From positions 4,251,732 to 4,315,731 of the forward strand of contig JAGGNK010010226.1 of the NCBI GenBank assembly GCA_017590115.1: DNA of 64,000 nucleotides, written 5' to 3'. The notes below the pieces were generated by a model. That model did not search any database. It was not told the DNA's origin and was given only the letters and a program-made list of their open reading frames with translations. The stretch comes from Montifringilla adamsi. Taxonomy: Eukaryota; Chordata; Aves; Passeriformes; Passeridae. This document shows, in pieces, positions 23,990-34,069 of this stretch. The first letter of the stretch is position 1. Each line of letters opens with the position of its first letter. The position numbers were made by a program, and so were the translations under genes.

Positions 23990-24248
23990 ATGTGGTGATA
24001 AAATGAGAGAAAACATTTCTAAACTGAAAGAGGGTAAATTCACATTAGATATTAGGATGAAATCCCTTACCATGAGGGTGGTGAGGGCCTGGCACAGGTG
24101 GACCTCTGGATGCCCCATCTCTGGCAGCGCTCAAACCAGGTTGGACGGGGCTCTGAAAAACTAGGCCTGGTGGAAGGTGTCCCTGCCCATGGCAGAGAAA
24201 ATGGAAATAGATGATCTTCCAACCCTGGCCATTCCATATCTATGACCT
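23990..24248 (+). mobile_element. CR1 LINE 3' end (ORF2 C-terminus plus 3' tail)
   Basis: The plus strand encodes FTLDIRMKSLTMRVVRAWHR, the end of the CR1 polyprotein, followed by ATGCCCCATCTCTGGCAG, CAAACCAGGTTGGACGGGGC, GGTGGAAGGTGTCCCTGCC, CATGGCAG, AGATGATCTTCCAACCC and a terminal CATTCCATATCTATGAC. That last piece is the family's ATTCTATG-type 3' tail. The element is severely 5'-truncated, the usual CR1 outcome. It is comparatively well preserved at its 3' end. Confidence 0.94.
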
Positions 24249-24366
24249 ACATTTAAATTTCTAGAATTCATACTGTATAATGGAGAAATTCTGTGTCCCA
24301 ACGTTGAGTCAGCCCAACTCAATCCATGGAGCCTTGTTTCCAGAAGAAAGGAGCTGGACCTCTCAC

Positions 24367-24394
24367 CTGCATAGCACAAGGCATATTAAGGCCA
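24367..24394 (-). other. Exon-like segment, 28 nt (weak candidate)
   Basis: Minus strand: the acceptor CTTCATCCTGATCTCACCTAG precedes 28 nt that end in CAG|GTGAGA. Both sites look usable, but the length is very short and not a multiple of three. A pseudo-exon is the likeliest reading. Confidence 0.12.
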
Positions 24395-26034
24395 CTAGGT
24401 GAGATCAGGATGAAGTCTTGCACCTTTTCTCCTTCAGTGCTCTTGGTGTGACTCCACACAATTTATTGTAAAGCATCACAGAGAAATTAAAGTATCTATA
24501 ATCAGGTACTACTTGAGGTATTTCACCGTGGTGCTTATCCATCAACAGCATTCCCATTTCTCAGAGCTCCTATATGTGTGTTAACTTTCAAAAGAATACA
24601 AAACAGCTTAGTCTTCCTAATAAATAAGGGTCACTTAAGCACATAATTCAATGTGCTGCTTAATTAATCAACAGATCAATTACTAACATCACATTTCTGC
24701 TAATAAAATGACAAGGCTATGGCCTGGGATAAGTCTGTTGTTCTCGGGAGGAATGTTTCTGAAGAGACTGGAGAGTCTCTTGGGTAAAATAAACTAATCT
24801 TTCTTTTGTTATTTAGTAAATTAAAGAAAAAAATAAAATACATTACAAATAATAAATTATTAAATATTTTTTAAAAAGGATTCTGTAATTTCTGTGATGA
24901 TCATTTGTGTCCTCACCATGATGGAAACAAGCAGGAGTGCTGTTCTGTGCTAGGTGCACTGAGAACTTTGAATTCATGAGTATTTATTGAGCAGATGAAT
25001 TACATGTAACTGTTTTATGGTCAGCAATATCAAAGTGACACAAGATCCTTCTCATCTAACACATCATCATTAACACATTTATTTTACAATTAGATTATTC
25101 TAAAAAAAGTTTAAAATTAATTTAATTTCATCTGCTATATACTTTTGCCACACACATATATTACCTTAGAAAACACACCCAAATACTAATTGAAACCAAC
25201 ATTCTATTTCAAGTATGACATGTTAAAAAGAATCTACAATTCCTGTCCATTTTTTTACCTTTTTTTAACTTCATAGAAGATTTATCAGACATATTGGAGC
25301 TTGTTATATCTTTGGCACACTCAAAAAAAGAAATTTTTTGATATTTGTATATAATTTTTTGGCAAAATTATCACTATTCCTGCTTTTCATAGAGTTTTGA
25401 TAATCCATCACCTCCATTTACCCAAGCTGCTGCCTCTGACAGATCTAATGAATGACACATTTTGTATCATGTTGACTGGCAAAATATTTTAGAAACAAGG
25501 AAAAGATTGACTGAGGTCAGTAAAAATAAATAGCTTATCTCTGTGCTACATCTCCTTTTCTTTCATATATTTCTCTTGTCAAAGGCATCAGTAATGCTTC
25601 ATTTTCAGAGTCACAGTTTAGAAAGTCTGAGGATTTAAATGTCACCCTTCATTATTGTTTGATGTGATAAAGGTTTCATGCCACAGATTTCCTGAGTAAG
25701 GATAACTGTTTATCCAATTCTTTTAGGAAAAGCATTAATTTTGCTTCTTAAACCAGTTCTTTATCAGAAGTCTTTCGTCCTTTGTTACATACACTATTAA
25801 ATAGATCTTACGAGACTTAAAGTTCATCTACAAAAGTATTTTATGTGTTTTCTGAAATGTCCTTTACGTGTTTCACATTTAAATTCTTCCAGGTAAAGGC
25901 TTGACAACTTTTCCCAATAGGAGAGATGGTGCTTAGGTGATACAGTGGATTAACTTTAGGACATTCAGAACCATATGCTCCCATGGTCTTCATGCTTAAA
26001 GTAGTAAATCATTATGCCACCTACACCTCCTAGC

Positions 26035-26120
26035 CCCAAAAAAGAAAAAAAACAAACAAAAATTCCCCAAAACCAAAAAACAATAAAAAACCAAAACAGC
26101 AATAAAAAAAAACCCAGCTC
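26035..26120. repeat. A-rich (CAAA/CAAAA)n low-complexity tract
   Basis: The tract is almost entirely A with scattered C, in CAAA, CAAAAA and CCAAAA units. Similar tracts recur at 31884-31981, 41735-41872 and 60031-60182, a family of low-complexity sequence characteristic of this genome. Confidence 0.8.
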
Positions 26121-28805
26121 CCCAAATCAAACAAAAATAAAAGCCTTTTTCTCCAAATTCAACATATGAACTAGATGAGCCCTGCTTTACTCATAATCTT
26201 TCTGGGCCAGGCAATAAAAAATGGCCAAACTAATCAACAGTTTTGTGCACCAAAAATCTTGTACGACACCCAGCCTGTATCTATCCACCTGGGAGGAGTG
26301 ATGTTCTTTTCAGCTTAGCCCACAGGTGGTGGGGACACCCCTTTGTCTAAAGGGATCTGTGCAGGGCACATACTTCCATCCCAGAGAAGCAAGAGTGGTT
26401 CTTAACACAAATACCTCCTTTAAGCACTGGTAATCGAGTGGAATAAACAGAGGCTTAGCCCTAATAAAATGTTTCTTCCACAATGCCAATCCCCAAACCA
26501 GCAAGAAGCAGCAGAGTTTAAAAAGGTAAAACACACATCCCATGCTTAATAATTATTTCTGCCAGGATTTCTGGCCATTCTTTAGGCAAGGAACGTGGCA
26601 TATAACAAAACTGTATTAGCTGTATGAACATGCCAAGGCACATGTCATTTTACTAGATTTATATTTTTTAATCTAACTTCCAGTATTCTTGATACACTCC
26701 CTCATCTACAGTATTCCTATACTCTGAGATGTGCATTCCCACCCACTATCTCAGAGTTTCAACCGCAAAATATTTTGGGCTATACAGGCAGAAGAAAGCC
26801 AAAACCTTTCAAATTCTGGAGATTATGATTGCAGCTGAGGCAGGATCTTACACTGGGGAGCGTGGAAATAGTGTAATTTTCTTCCTCTTTGTTTCTTGCA
26901 AATATGAACACTCCCTATACAAACACTTCTAAGTGTCTGCAATTAAAGAAAGGTAAATTGTGTTTGATTCCATTATGGGTAAAGACATTTACCTTTTAGT
27001 ATTACTAAAATTATGGTTTCAGAATTTTGATGGTTTGCTTTCATTTTTCTTACAAGTATGCCTTGGAATCCTGTGGAAGACTGCAGAAGGATTTCATCAG
27101 AGATCCTTCCAAGCTCTTTCTCTTGTTTATGGCATTTTTTTAGCAGCATTATTAGTGTTGGAAAGCTTTTCTTGTCTGCATTTCTATTCTGTGAAGTTTT
27201 CATAATTAGGTATGTATAATTAAGATTTCCATTAGTGGGGTTTTCTTTTAATTCCCCGTGTCCCAGTAAAAATGACAGATAAATGCCTTGAGACTGTTAT
27301 GCCTTAATTGTTCCCCAGGAGTTAGATTACTGAGTTAGGACCTGATTCATACACATTTTATGCACCATTTCCTTGACTTTTTTTTAATTTAACATTTTGC
27401 TCAGAAACTTAATAATACTGAGAAAAGTGCCAATACTCCTTATTTATGTAAATCCCTTAGGAATAGTTGCCATGTCTTCCCTCTGCACCTCATTATGCAC
27501 TACATGCATTCCAAAGAAGAGGAAGAATCAGCTGCAATAGTCCAACTAACCAAATATTTACAGCTTTTTGTTGTTATTTCAACCTTTCAGATAAATCATG
27601 CCATGGGTTTCAGCAGTATATACCTCAAAAAAGTCACTCTGAATACACATCAGTGTAAATAAAACCAGATTTTGAATACTAAGAGACAGCCATCAAAATA
27701 ACGATCAAGAAAATGGGAGCACACGTAGCAGTCTGTTTTTCAGACTTTATAAATATTTCATCAGAAGACTTAGTCCCTATTATGCAGGGGTGAGCTGCTA
27801 AAAGAATATTAAAATAATTTGCTTAAGAGTCAGACATAGAGTAGTACAAGTCATATTGCTCCTCTTTTCCATGGAAATCAAACAGCAATGGGAAGAAGAG
27901 TTTTTCTCACAGCCAGCAGGGGCAATGCATACCAGCCCTGCTGTATATGACAGCATTATTAGTGCAACACAGTTGGAAAAACCAGTCATGACATACTTAC
28001 TGGAAAGCATTTTTTCATTTAGCAGAAACCCAGCAAATTTACTTCCTTTGCCTTTTCTGATAACTTGCCTGCCACTACATTGTCCCAGAAACCTAGAGTC
28101 TGTCAGCCTAAAGGGCACTGAGCCTGGCAGGAAACAGAATTACTTGCTGTACTCCTCTGCTTTGGAGACCCATTCCAGTTAGACAAAGTCTCCTTTCCTG
28201 CTTTGAACAAAAAACTAAAAAAACAAAACAAAAAAAAGTCCTTCTGGAGAATTCCTTTTTGTTGCCCTCCAAAACCCTTCACATTTTTTCTGTGTCAAAA
28301 CTATCAGGCAAAGATATTGGTGACAGTTTTGTTTCTCCCAAGAGTGAAGCTGTGAAAGGATTCTGTGTCCTGAGAACAAATTCTCAGTGAAATCTGTTCA
28401 TTATACTTGGCTGTTGGAATACAGTTAGGTCAAACAAACCTTTTTAAAAACAAGTGCTAGTTCCTTGCAATGAAAAATAGCAGTGAAGTGAAATTTAATA
28501 CATTTTCCTTATGTGGGCCATGTGTTAAAACACATCCAATAAAGAAAAAGAAAATAATCTTTTGGTTGTCCAATATTATGTGGCCAAAATAAAGGGATAA
28601 AGTACACAGAAAACGTCACTTTTCTTTCTTTTCCTGTTGAAAAAGGGAAAAACTTTCTTCTTCTTTTATGTCAGATTTTCCCAAGTTCTTTTTCTTTTCT
28701 CTCCCTTCACACAAAGAATAGCTCAAAAGAGACTGTAACTCAAAATGCTTGGGATACCAAAAACCCCATTATAAGAGATTACAAATGTACATGCAAATAT
28801 AATAA

Positions 28806-28834
28806 TACCAAACAAACAAACAAACAAACAAAAA
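28806..28834. repeat. (CAAA)n microsatellite
   Basis: About six uninterrupted CAAA units. Confidence 0.95.
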
Positions 28835-28991
28835 TTTAAATCTCCCAAATCACCCGTTTTTCATCTCTGTGCTATATAACACTCCACATGTTTCTGTTAC
28901 AAACACATGTGGGCTTTTTTGAGGGTCATGCTGCTTCAATATTCTTTTTTCCAGAGGCTTTAAAGACGTTGAATCCTTATGATTCACTCAC

Positions 28992-29039
28992 CTGAGAACC
29001 TCTTCAGAAGCTTTCAGTTGAACTCTTGCTGAACTAAAG
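28992..29039 (-). other. Exon-like segment, 48 nt (best candidate)
   Basis: On the minus strand an excellent acceptor, TTTGTTCTTCCTCTGCAG, is followed by 48 nt and an excellent donor, CAG|GTGAGTGAA. The length is 16 codons. Exactly one frame is open and reads FSSARVQLKASEEVL, which is polar and helix-prone and looks protein-like; the other two hold stops. An in-frame cassette exon of a larger minus-strand gene would look like this. I recognise no protein family, and pseudo-exons with both sites are common in long introns. Confidence 0.33.
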
Positions 29040-31178
29040 CTGCAGAGGAAGAACAAATGATCTATTCTTTTTCCAAAGAAACTGAAAATTATTCTTTTAC
29101 TTGGCCTTCCAGATGCAATTTAATAAGATTTTCTTGTTTGTTTGCTATAACCGGCAAATGCATGTTCAAAATTAAATGCTTGGGATGTATTTTTGCCTGT
29201 GAACACACATATTTGATGCTTAAAATTATCATCTATTCATTGCTTCTCACCATTGCTGTTGAAGCTTTTCATTCCTGAGCAAAAGAGGGAAAATTAATAT
29301 TCCCTGAGGATACATACAAGTGTTTATAACTATGACTATAACAGTTGCTAATAAATCTGTAATAATTAACCTATGTATTTAAAACAAGTCATTACATCCT
29401 TTTTCCCAACCCCGCAAGCTGTACATTCATACACAGCTTTTGATGAGTTTAAGCTACTCTTACCAAAACAATAACTCATAGAAGGAATCAGCACCCCTTC
29501 TGCAGAGAAACATATTGCAAAACATTCCTCCACAAAGAAAAATCTGAAGTAACCCCTAAAGGAAAGAAGGAGCTTGCTCTCAGTTGTCTCAAGACATTCT
29601 GATTCTCCTGGAACTTAGATAGTCAAAAGCCTATGTCTACTTTTTCTATTTTTTTTCCACTTTTACGTTCAGCTTATTGAAGAATAAGGGGAAAAACAAA
29701 CTCTAACACTGTGTACCCTAATATCCCTTTTCTCGCTAACAGACCTTCTAGAGCCCACAACTTATTAGACTGTGAACAAAAGTCAATGTTACCCATCATT
29801 TTTTAAAATTTAATTTCAGGAAGGACAGTCTGTTGCCATATTATATAACAAGTATGTGTACACAGTCTCTGGAATAAAAATACTTTCTTCTTGGAACATA
29901 TAAGTATTCATGTTCATCTCACATTTTTAAGGAAATTCATTATTTCTATCCTAGACAGAATCTTTAACTGGAACAGGAGATTATTTCAGAAGTTTACAGT
30001 TTCAGGGTTAACTATTTCTAGAGGTTAACTGCTCATCTGATGGAATTTTGCAGTAAGATTTTCAACCATGTTAAAGATCCCTCTAAACGCTCTTAGAAGA
30101 ATAGTCAAGAATACAGATATTTCAGAAGTTAAAATCATTGGTACTGTAGTATTGCCCAGGTGACCTCAAAGTGGAAGTGATGATTTTTAAAAAAAATCTG
30201 GATCAGAAGATGATCATCTGCCGGTAATTATATATTGAATGTACTTTATGTTGACAACATCTTTTTCTGTGAGAAGGTGAAGGGGGTAGGGTACCCATTA
30301 GGCAAATTATAATGATTATAATAATATAATTACAAATCAATGAGTTTAAAGTGAAGTAATAAATAAATGCCTTCTACTAGCACATTTTAAAGATAGTTAA
30401 ACCCTCTTAAAAAAAAAAAGTTGAGTTTTATGCATTTTTTAATAATCTTCCTGTTAAGCTTTCCCATTTGATGTTTACAAAGATAATTTAAATGGGTCCA
30501 TTCATTATCTAACTAATGAGGTCTAATAAATATTAAAAACAACCCAACCAACCAATCAACCAAAGAAAAAATAAAATAAAACAACTTTCTTTTCTTAGTA
30601 CCATGTAATTTTTAGTGAACACCAAAATTTTTCTCTTTTCAAATAGCCTTCCGTGACTGGGAGGTTCACAAGACAGGTAAAATATTCTTATAAATCTTGA
30701 CTGATAGAGTGTGCTAATGCACTTGGCACTTGTCTCTGTCAGACATCAGTCAGTGATAAAAGCAGGACAAGTAACTTTAGACGTTGGGCAAGAGCAATGT
30801 TTTGTGTTTCAGTCCAGGCAAGTCTGGTGCAATAGTGGCAGAATCTGTAAAAGATCCCAGACATTGGAATTTTCCTAAACGCCTATGCCATCAGTTTACA
30901 GCTAAAGAAAACAAGTATAGTGCGTGAAACTCTACTTGACAGTTACAATCTTGATAAGGAATAAAACCTTTGATTTGATTAGGAAACACCATTTTATTAA
31001 GTAGTCTGTTCAGGAGGAAAAAAAGTCACTCTGAAAAGTCTCTCCATTCACAACCATTTGCAAGAAGTTTTGTAAATGCTTATTATAAAAAAATGAATTG
31101 TTTTTTCTTATTGTAAAGTCTTAAGAGTAACTACTCCAAGCTTAAATGAAACATGCATGCTCTAATTATTCCAAGTGA
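29040..31178. other. AT-rich stretch without a recognised gene
   Basis: No gene or classifiable repeat is seen apart from the exon-like segment at 30647-30676 and A-rich CCAA/CAA-type low complexity at 30534-30590. Confidence 0.6.
30647..30676 (+). other. Micro-exon-like segment, 30 nt (candidate)
   Basis: Plus strand: TTTTTCTCTTTTCAAATAG precedes 30 nt that end ACAG|GTAAAA. The length is ten codons. Two frames are open (PSVTGRFTRQ and FRDWEVHKT). In-frame micro-exons of this size exist in neuronal genes, but I recognise neither peptide. Confidence 0.2.
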
Positions 31179-31184
31179 TTTATT
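31179..31184 (-). terminator. Candidate polyadenylation signal
   Basis: AATAAA on the minus strand, 65 bases beyond the stop codon of the cysteine-rich frame at 31250-31472. In AT-rich DNA such a hexamer often occurs by chance. Its value is only its position after that frame. Confidence 0.25.
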
Positions 31185-31249
31185 TAGGAACGGAAACATT
31201 TTGCTTGACAAATATTTACTAATATCGGACTGAAAGAAAAATGTTGAAG

Positions 31250-31472
31250 TCAAGCTTCCACAGAAATTATTTTTGAAAAATTTCCATTGGCTCCTACTGC
31301 ATTGTCCTCCTTACAATAGAGTGCTATAACAGAGTTCCCATCACACCACTCATCGAGCCTCCACTTATTACAGTAAGTGCCTGGCTGATTATTTCGTGCT
31401 AGCAGCACATTGCACTCGCTGTTCTTGAACTGGCACTGGCAGTTCACGGTCAGGTTAGGAATGAAGGGAGCC
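31250..31472 (-). other. Cysteine-rich open segment, possible terminal exon or relic
   Basis: The minus strand holds an open frame of about 74 codons ending in TGA at 31250-31252. It contains seven cysteines in about 50 residues, in phrases such as NLTVNCQCQFKNSECNVLL (with an NLT glycosylation sequon) and CNKWRLDEWCDG. Its upstream half is much GC-richer than surrounding DNA and shows coding-like third positions. An AG after CAATTTAG at 31473-31474 could act as an acceptor, though its pyrimidine tract is poor. AATAAA follows the stop at 31179-31184. It could be a last exon of a secreted protein, a degraded retrocopy, or chance. I cannot name a family. A plus-strand exon-like segment (31320-31372) overlaps it. 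Confidence 0.25.
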
Positions 31473-32800
31473 CTAAATTGTCTGATATGTGTTCATACAC
31501 GCAGAAATTGCTTCTGCCCTCAGTTGGAGTGTCTCAGTAAACTCTGGAGCCTGCTTGGCTTAAATGAGGAGAAAACTGCTAAATTATTCTTAAGAACGAT
31601 GTGCAGCTGCTCAGTTTGGAAATCAGCTCTTCCCTGCAGGGCCTGCAAAGCCCAGCTGTGTCAGCCTGGGCACAGCTAACAACTCTGCTCCCACGAGGGA
31701 AAAGCAGCACTCAGCAAGGGTGGGGGGATGGAAGTAGTGCTAATTAGTTTGTATTTTAAAGACACCTCCTGGTTATCATCTCCAGTGTGCTATATCTTCA
31801 TTTAAAGTGGGATAAATCGCCCTGTGTGGCATTGCTGGAGATCACAAGGGCAACAAAAATACAGGATGGATATTTTTCATAATATCTTTGTAAAAAACCA
31901 AAAAGCCAAAATAACCATCCCCCAAAAAAGCCTCTAACAAAACAAAACACAAACCAAATGAAACAAACAAACAAACAAAACTTCCTAACACAGACACCCA
32001 AGACAAACTCTGCTGCATGACTCTCACTGTGGCTTGAATATTGTCTGCAAAATTTCCAGTACCTGTTTCTCTGTCATAAAGAGCAACTGATCTATGGCTT
32101 GAGAGGTAACTGACTCTGGATACTCGTCACATTGGGCTTTTTTTCACATAACAATACAAGACTTCAGTTTGTGAGTCATTGTCTAGATGGTAATTCAATA
32201 TTACATGTGTTTGCAAAGAATCTTTAAACATCTCTTTCTGTAGATAAGTTTGCTACTTTTCTTATCCCCTAGTAAGTAAAAGGAGCCAAGATAAAAAATG
32301 TAGGATATTGTCAATATCCTTGTAACAAAAGGGAAGTGGACGGAAACAGGAAACAAACTCTCAGCAAGGTGGCTGAGCCCCAGATAATTTATTTTGCCAG
32401 TGGACTTATGCAAAACAAAGTTTTTTTCTCTGTTAGATATCAGTGAAAGTACAGAAGGAGCAAGCACCAGTAACATTGCATTTTTTCTGAATACACCAAG
32501 ATGCCATTATCCATAGGTGATGGGAAAGTTCATCTATTTGTCTAATATTAACTGAGATGGTCAACAGTTTCATTGCTGTTCTTTCAAAATCATGATCCGT
32601 TCTACCTTAGTCTTCACTAATTATGTTTTGTTTATTCTTTCCCTAACTTAAAATAAGTTGTTCACTTTAAAGCAATGCTTTCTCAATGTTACATTTTTTT
32701 GGCTACAGTATATGTGGGTTTACATCATGAACCCAGCAGAGCTGAGGCATAATTCCTCAAAGTGTAATTAATATATAGTTATATCTTTCTCCTTCTGTAG
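31473..32800. other. Stretch without a recognised gene
   Basis: 31430-31720 is GC-richer than its surroundings, with a plus frame of 89 codons at 31410-31679 that has no recognisable domain. 31884-31981 is A-rich low complexity ending in (CAAA)5. The rest is AT-rich and unclassified. Confidence 0.6.
31884..31981. repeat. A-rich tract ending in (CAAA)n
   Basis: Low-complexity A-rich DNA that ends with about five CAAA units (31960-31981). Minus-strand frames through it are Phe/Cys/Trp-rich artefacts. Confidence 0.85.
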
Positions 32801-32828
32801 ATTTCAAGAATTTTATCCTGTGTCCAAA
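32801..32828 (+). other. Exon-like segment, 28 nt (weak candidate)
   Basis: Plus strand: the acceptor ATCTTTCTCCTTCTGTAG is followed by 28 nt and AAA|GTAAGT. Both splice sites are strong. The length does not preserve frame and there is no recognised peptide. Confidence 0.17.
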
Positions 32829-34044
32829 GTAAGTGATCTTTGTGCTAGACAGTGGTAGAAATATGGGAAGTAAATAAATAAATGTGATTATTCCCTCACT
32901 GCACTGATGGTCACTGCCTCTATCACATAGCAAATGGCTCCCATTTCATCTTTGTTCTCATAGCTGGCAAATAATATTTTTTTTGTCTCCTACTGATTCA
33001 AAACAGAAGTTTAAATGCCTGTGTAGGTCAAGTCTGCATCAACTCTGAGCTACAAGATAAGGAATCAGCAGGTTGCAAGCAGTTACAGTATTATAAACAT
33101 TTCTGCAGGCAAGTCACAGGCCCAGGTTCCTCAAAGATTATAATAGGCAGATACCATCTTTATTAAGACATCAAAAAAAAAAAAATCATTCCAACTTGGA
33201 AAGTTACCGATAATAAGTACTGTAGTGAAAATTTTAAAAACTATTATCTTTTTGTGTAAATGAAACATTAGGATTAATAAGCAGAGCTATTTATAAATTC
33301 TGTTATTTGTTTCCTTTGGCAAACACAGACTTTGAAAAACTCTTCTGAACGTACCAGATTCCTCAGACACAACATACTTGAATGTAAAAGCAGCAGAGGT
33401 TAAAACCTGTGCTGAACTATTTCCACTTTTTATGTGAGACTTATCTTGTAAAACCCTGTAAAAAGTGCAAAAGCACAGGAATTGTGACTGAAGTTACCCT
33501 ATCTGTGCATCTGTTTTAACTTGTACAAAGCATGGCAGATGTAGCCCCAAAGGCAAGGGATCTGGATGCTGGGGAAAAGCACCATGAACAAAAAGCCATT
33601 TCCCTGGTACTAGGGCTGTGTGCAGTTTAAGAGTCTTCCACACAGATCAATATAGACCACTCATCAAGTCAGGATGAGGAATAACTCCTGAAAACATTAG
33701 TAGGTGCTAGAAACTAGGAGAAAGATAACTGAGGATAGAAAAAGTAATGCAAATTGAGATGAATCAATTGTGAACTAGGCCCTTGAAACAAAGATCAGGA
33801 GTCTAGAAATAAGGTTTTGAGATGAGGAGATAATCCCTAACAATGAGTAATGCTAGAAACACAGCTTCTTTTCAGCTTCAAAAACAAGATAGGTGACTTG
33901 TGTACTGCATGCAATTATCCTTACAAGGCAGTACAGAAAGCAAATGAAGTGAGGAAAGGTAGAGCAAGAATAAGTACATGGAAACAGACAATTCAACAGA
34001 GAAACCTGGTTTCTGTTGGTTATAAGGAGTCCACTGGCCATAAA
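32829..34044. other. AT-rich stretch without a recognised gene
   Basis: No gene or classifiable repeat is seen. A short A13 run lies near 33173-33185. Confidence 0.65.
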
Positions 34045-34069
34045 TTTTTTTTTTTTTTTTTTTTTTTTT
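34045..34069. repeat. (T)25 homopolymer
   Basis: Twenty-five T residues. Frames crossing it on either strand are artefacts. Confidence 0.93.

Larger units (their letters stand above)
24249..28991. other. Repeat-poor AT-rich stretch without a recognised gene
   Basis: No coding gene is supportable. A-rich low complexity occurs at 26035-26120. A strong acceptor-like tract ends near 27058 without a matching donor. Open frames on both strands at 26960-27205 and 27798-28182 overlap antisense and lack family resemblance. A weak exon-like segment is at 24367-24394 (minus). Confidence 0.6.

Noticed and set aside
28806..28834. Regularly spaced CAAA units considered as a possible CRISPR-like or satellite array
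   Set aside because: A four-base microsatellite with no spacers.
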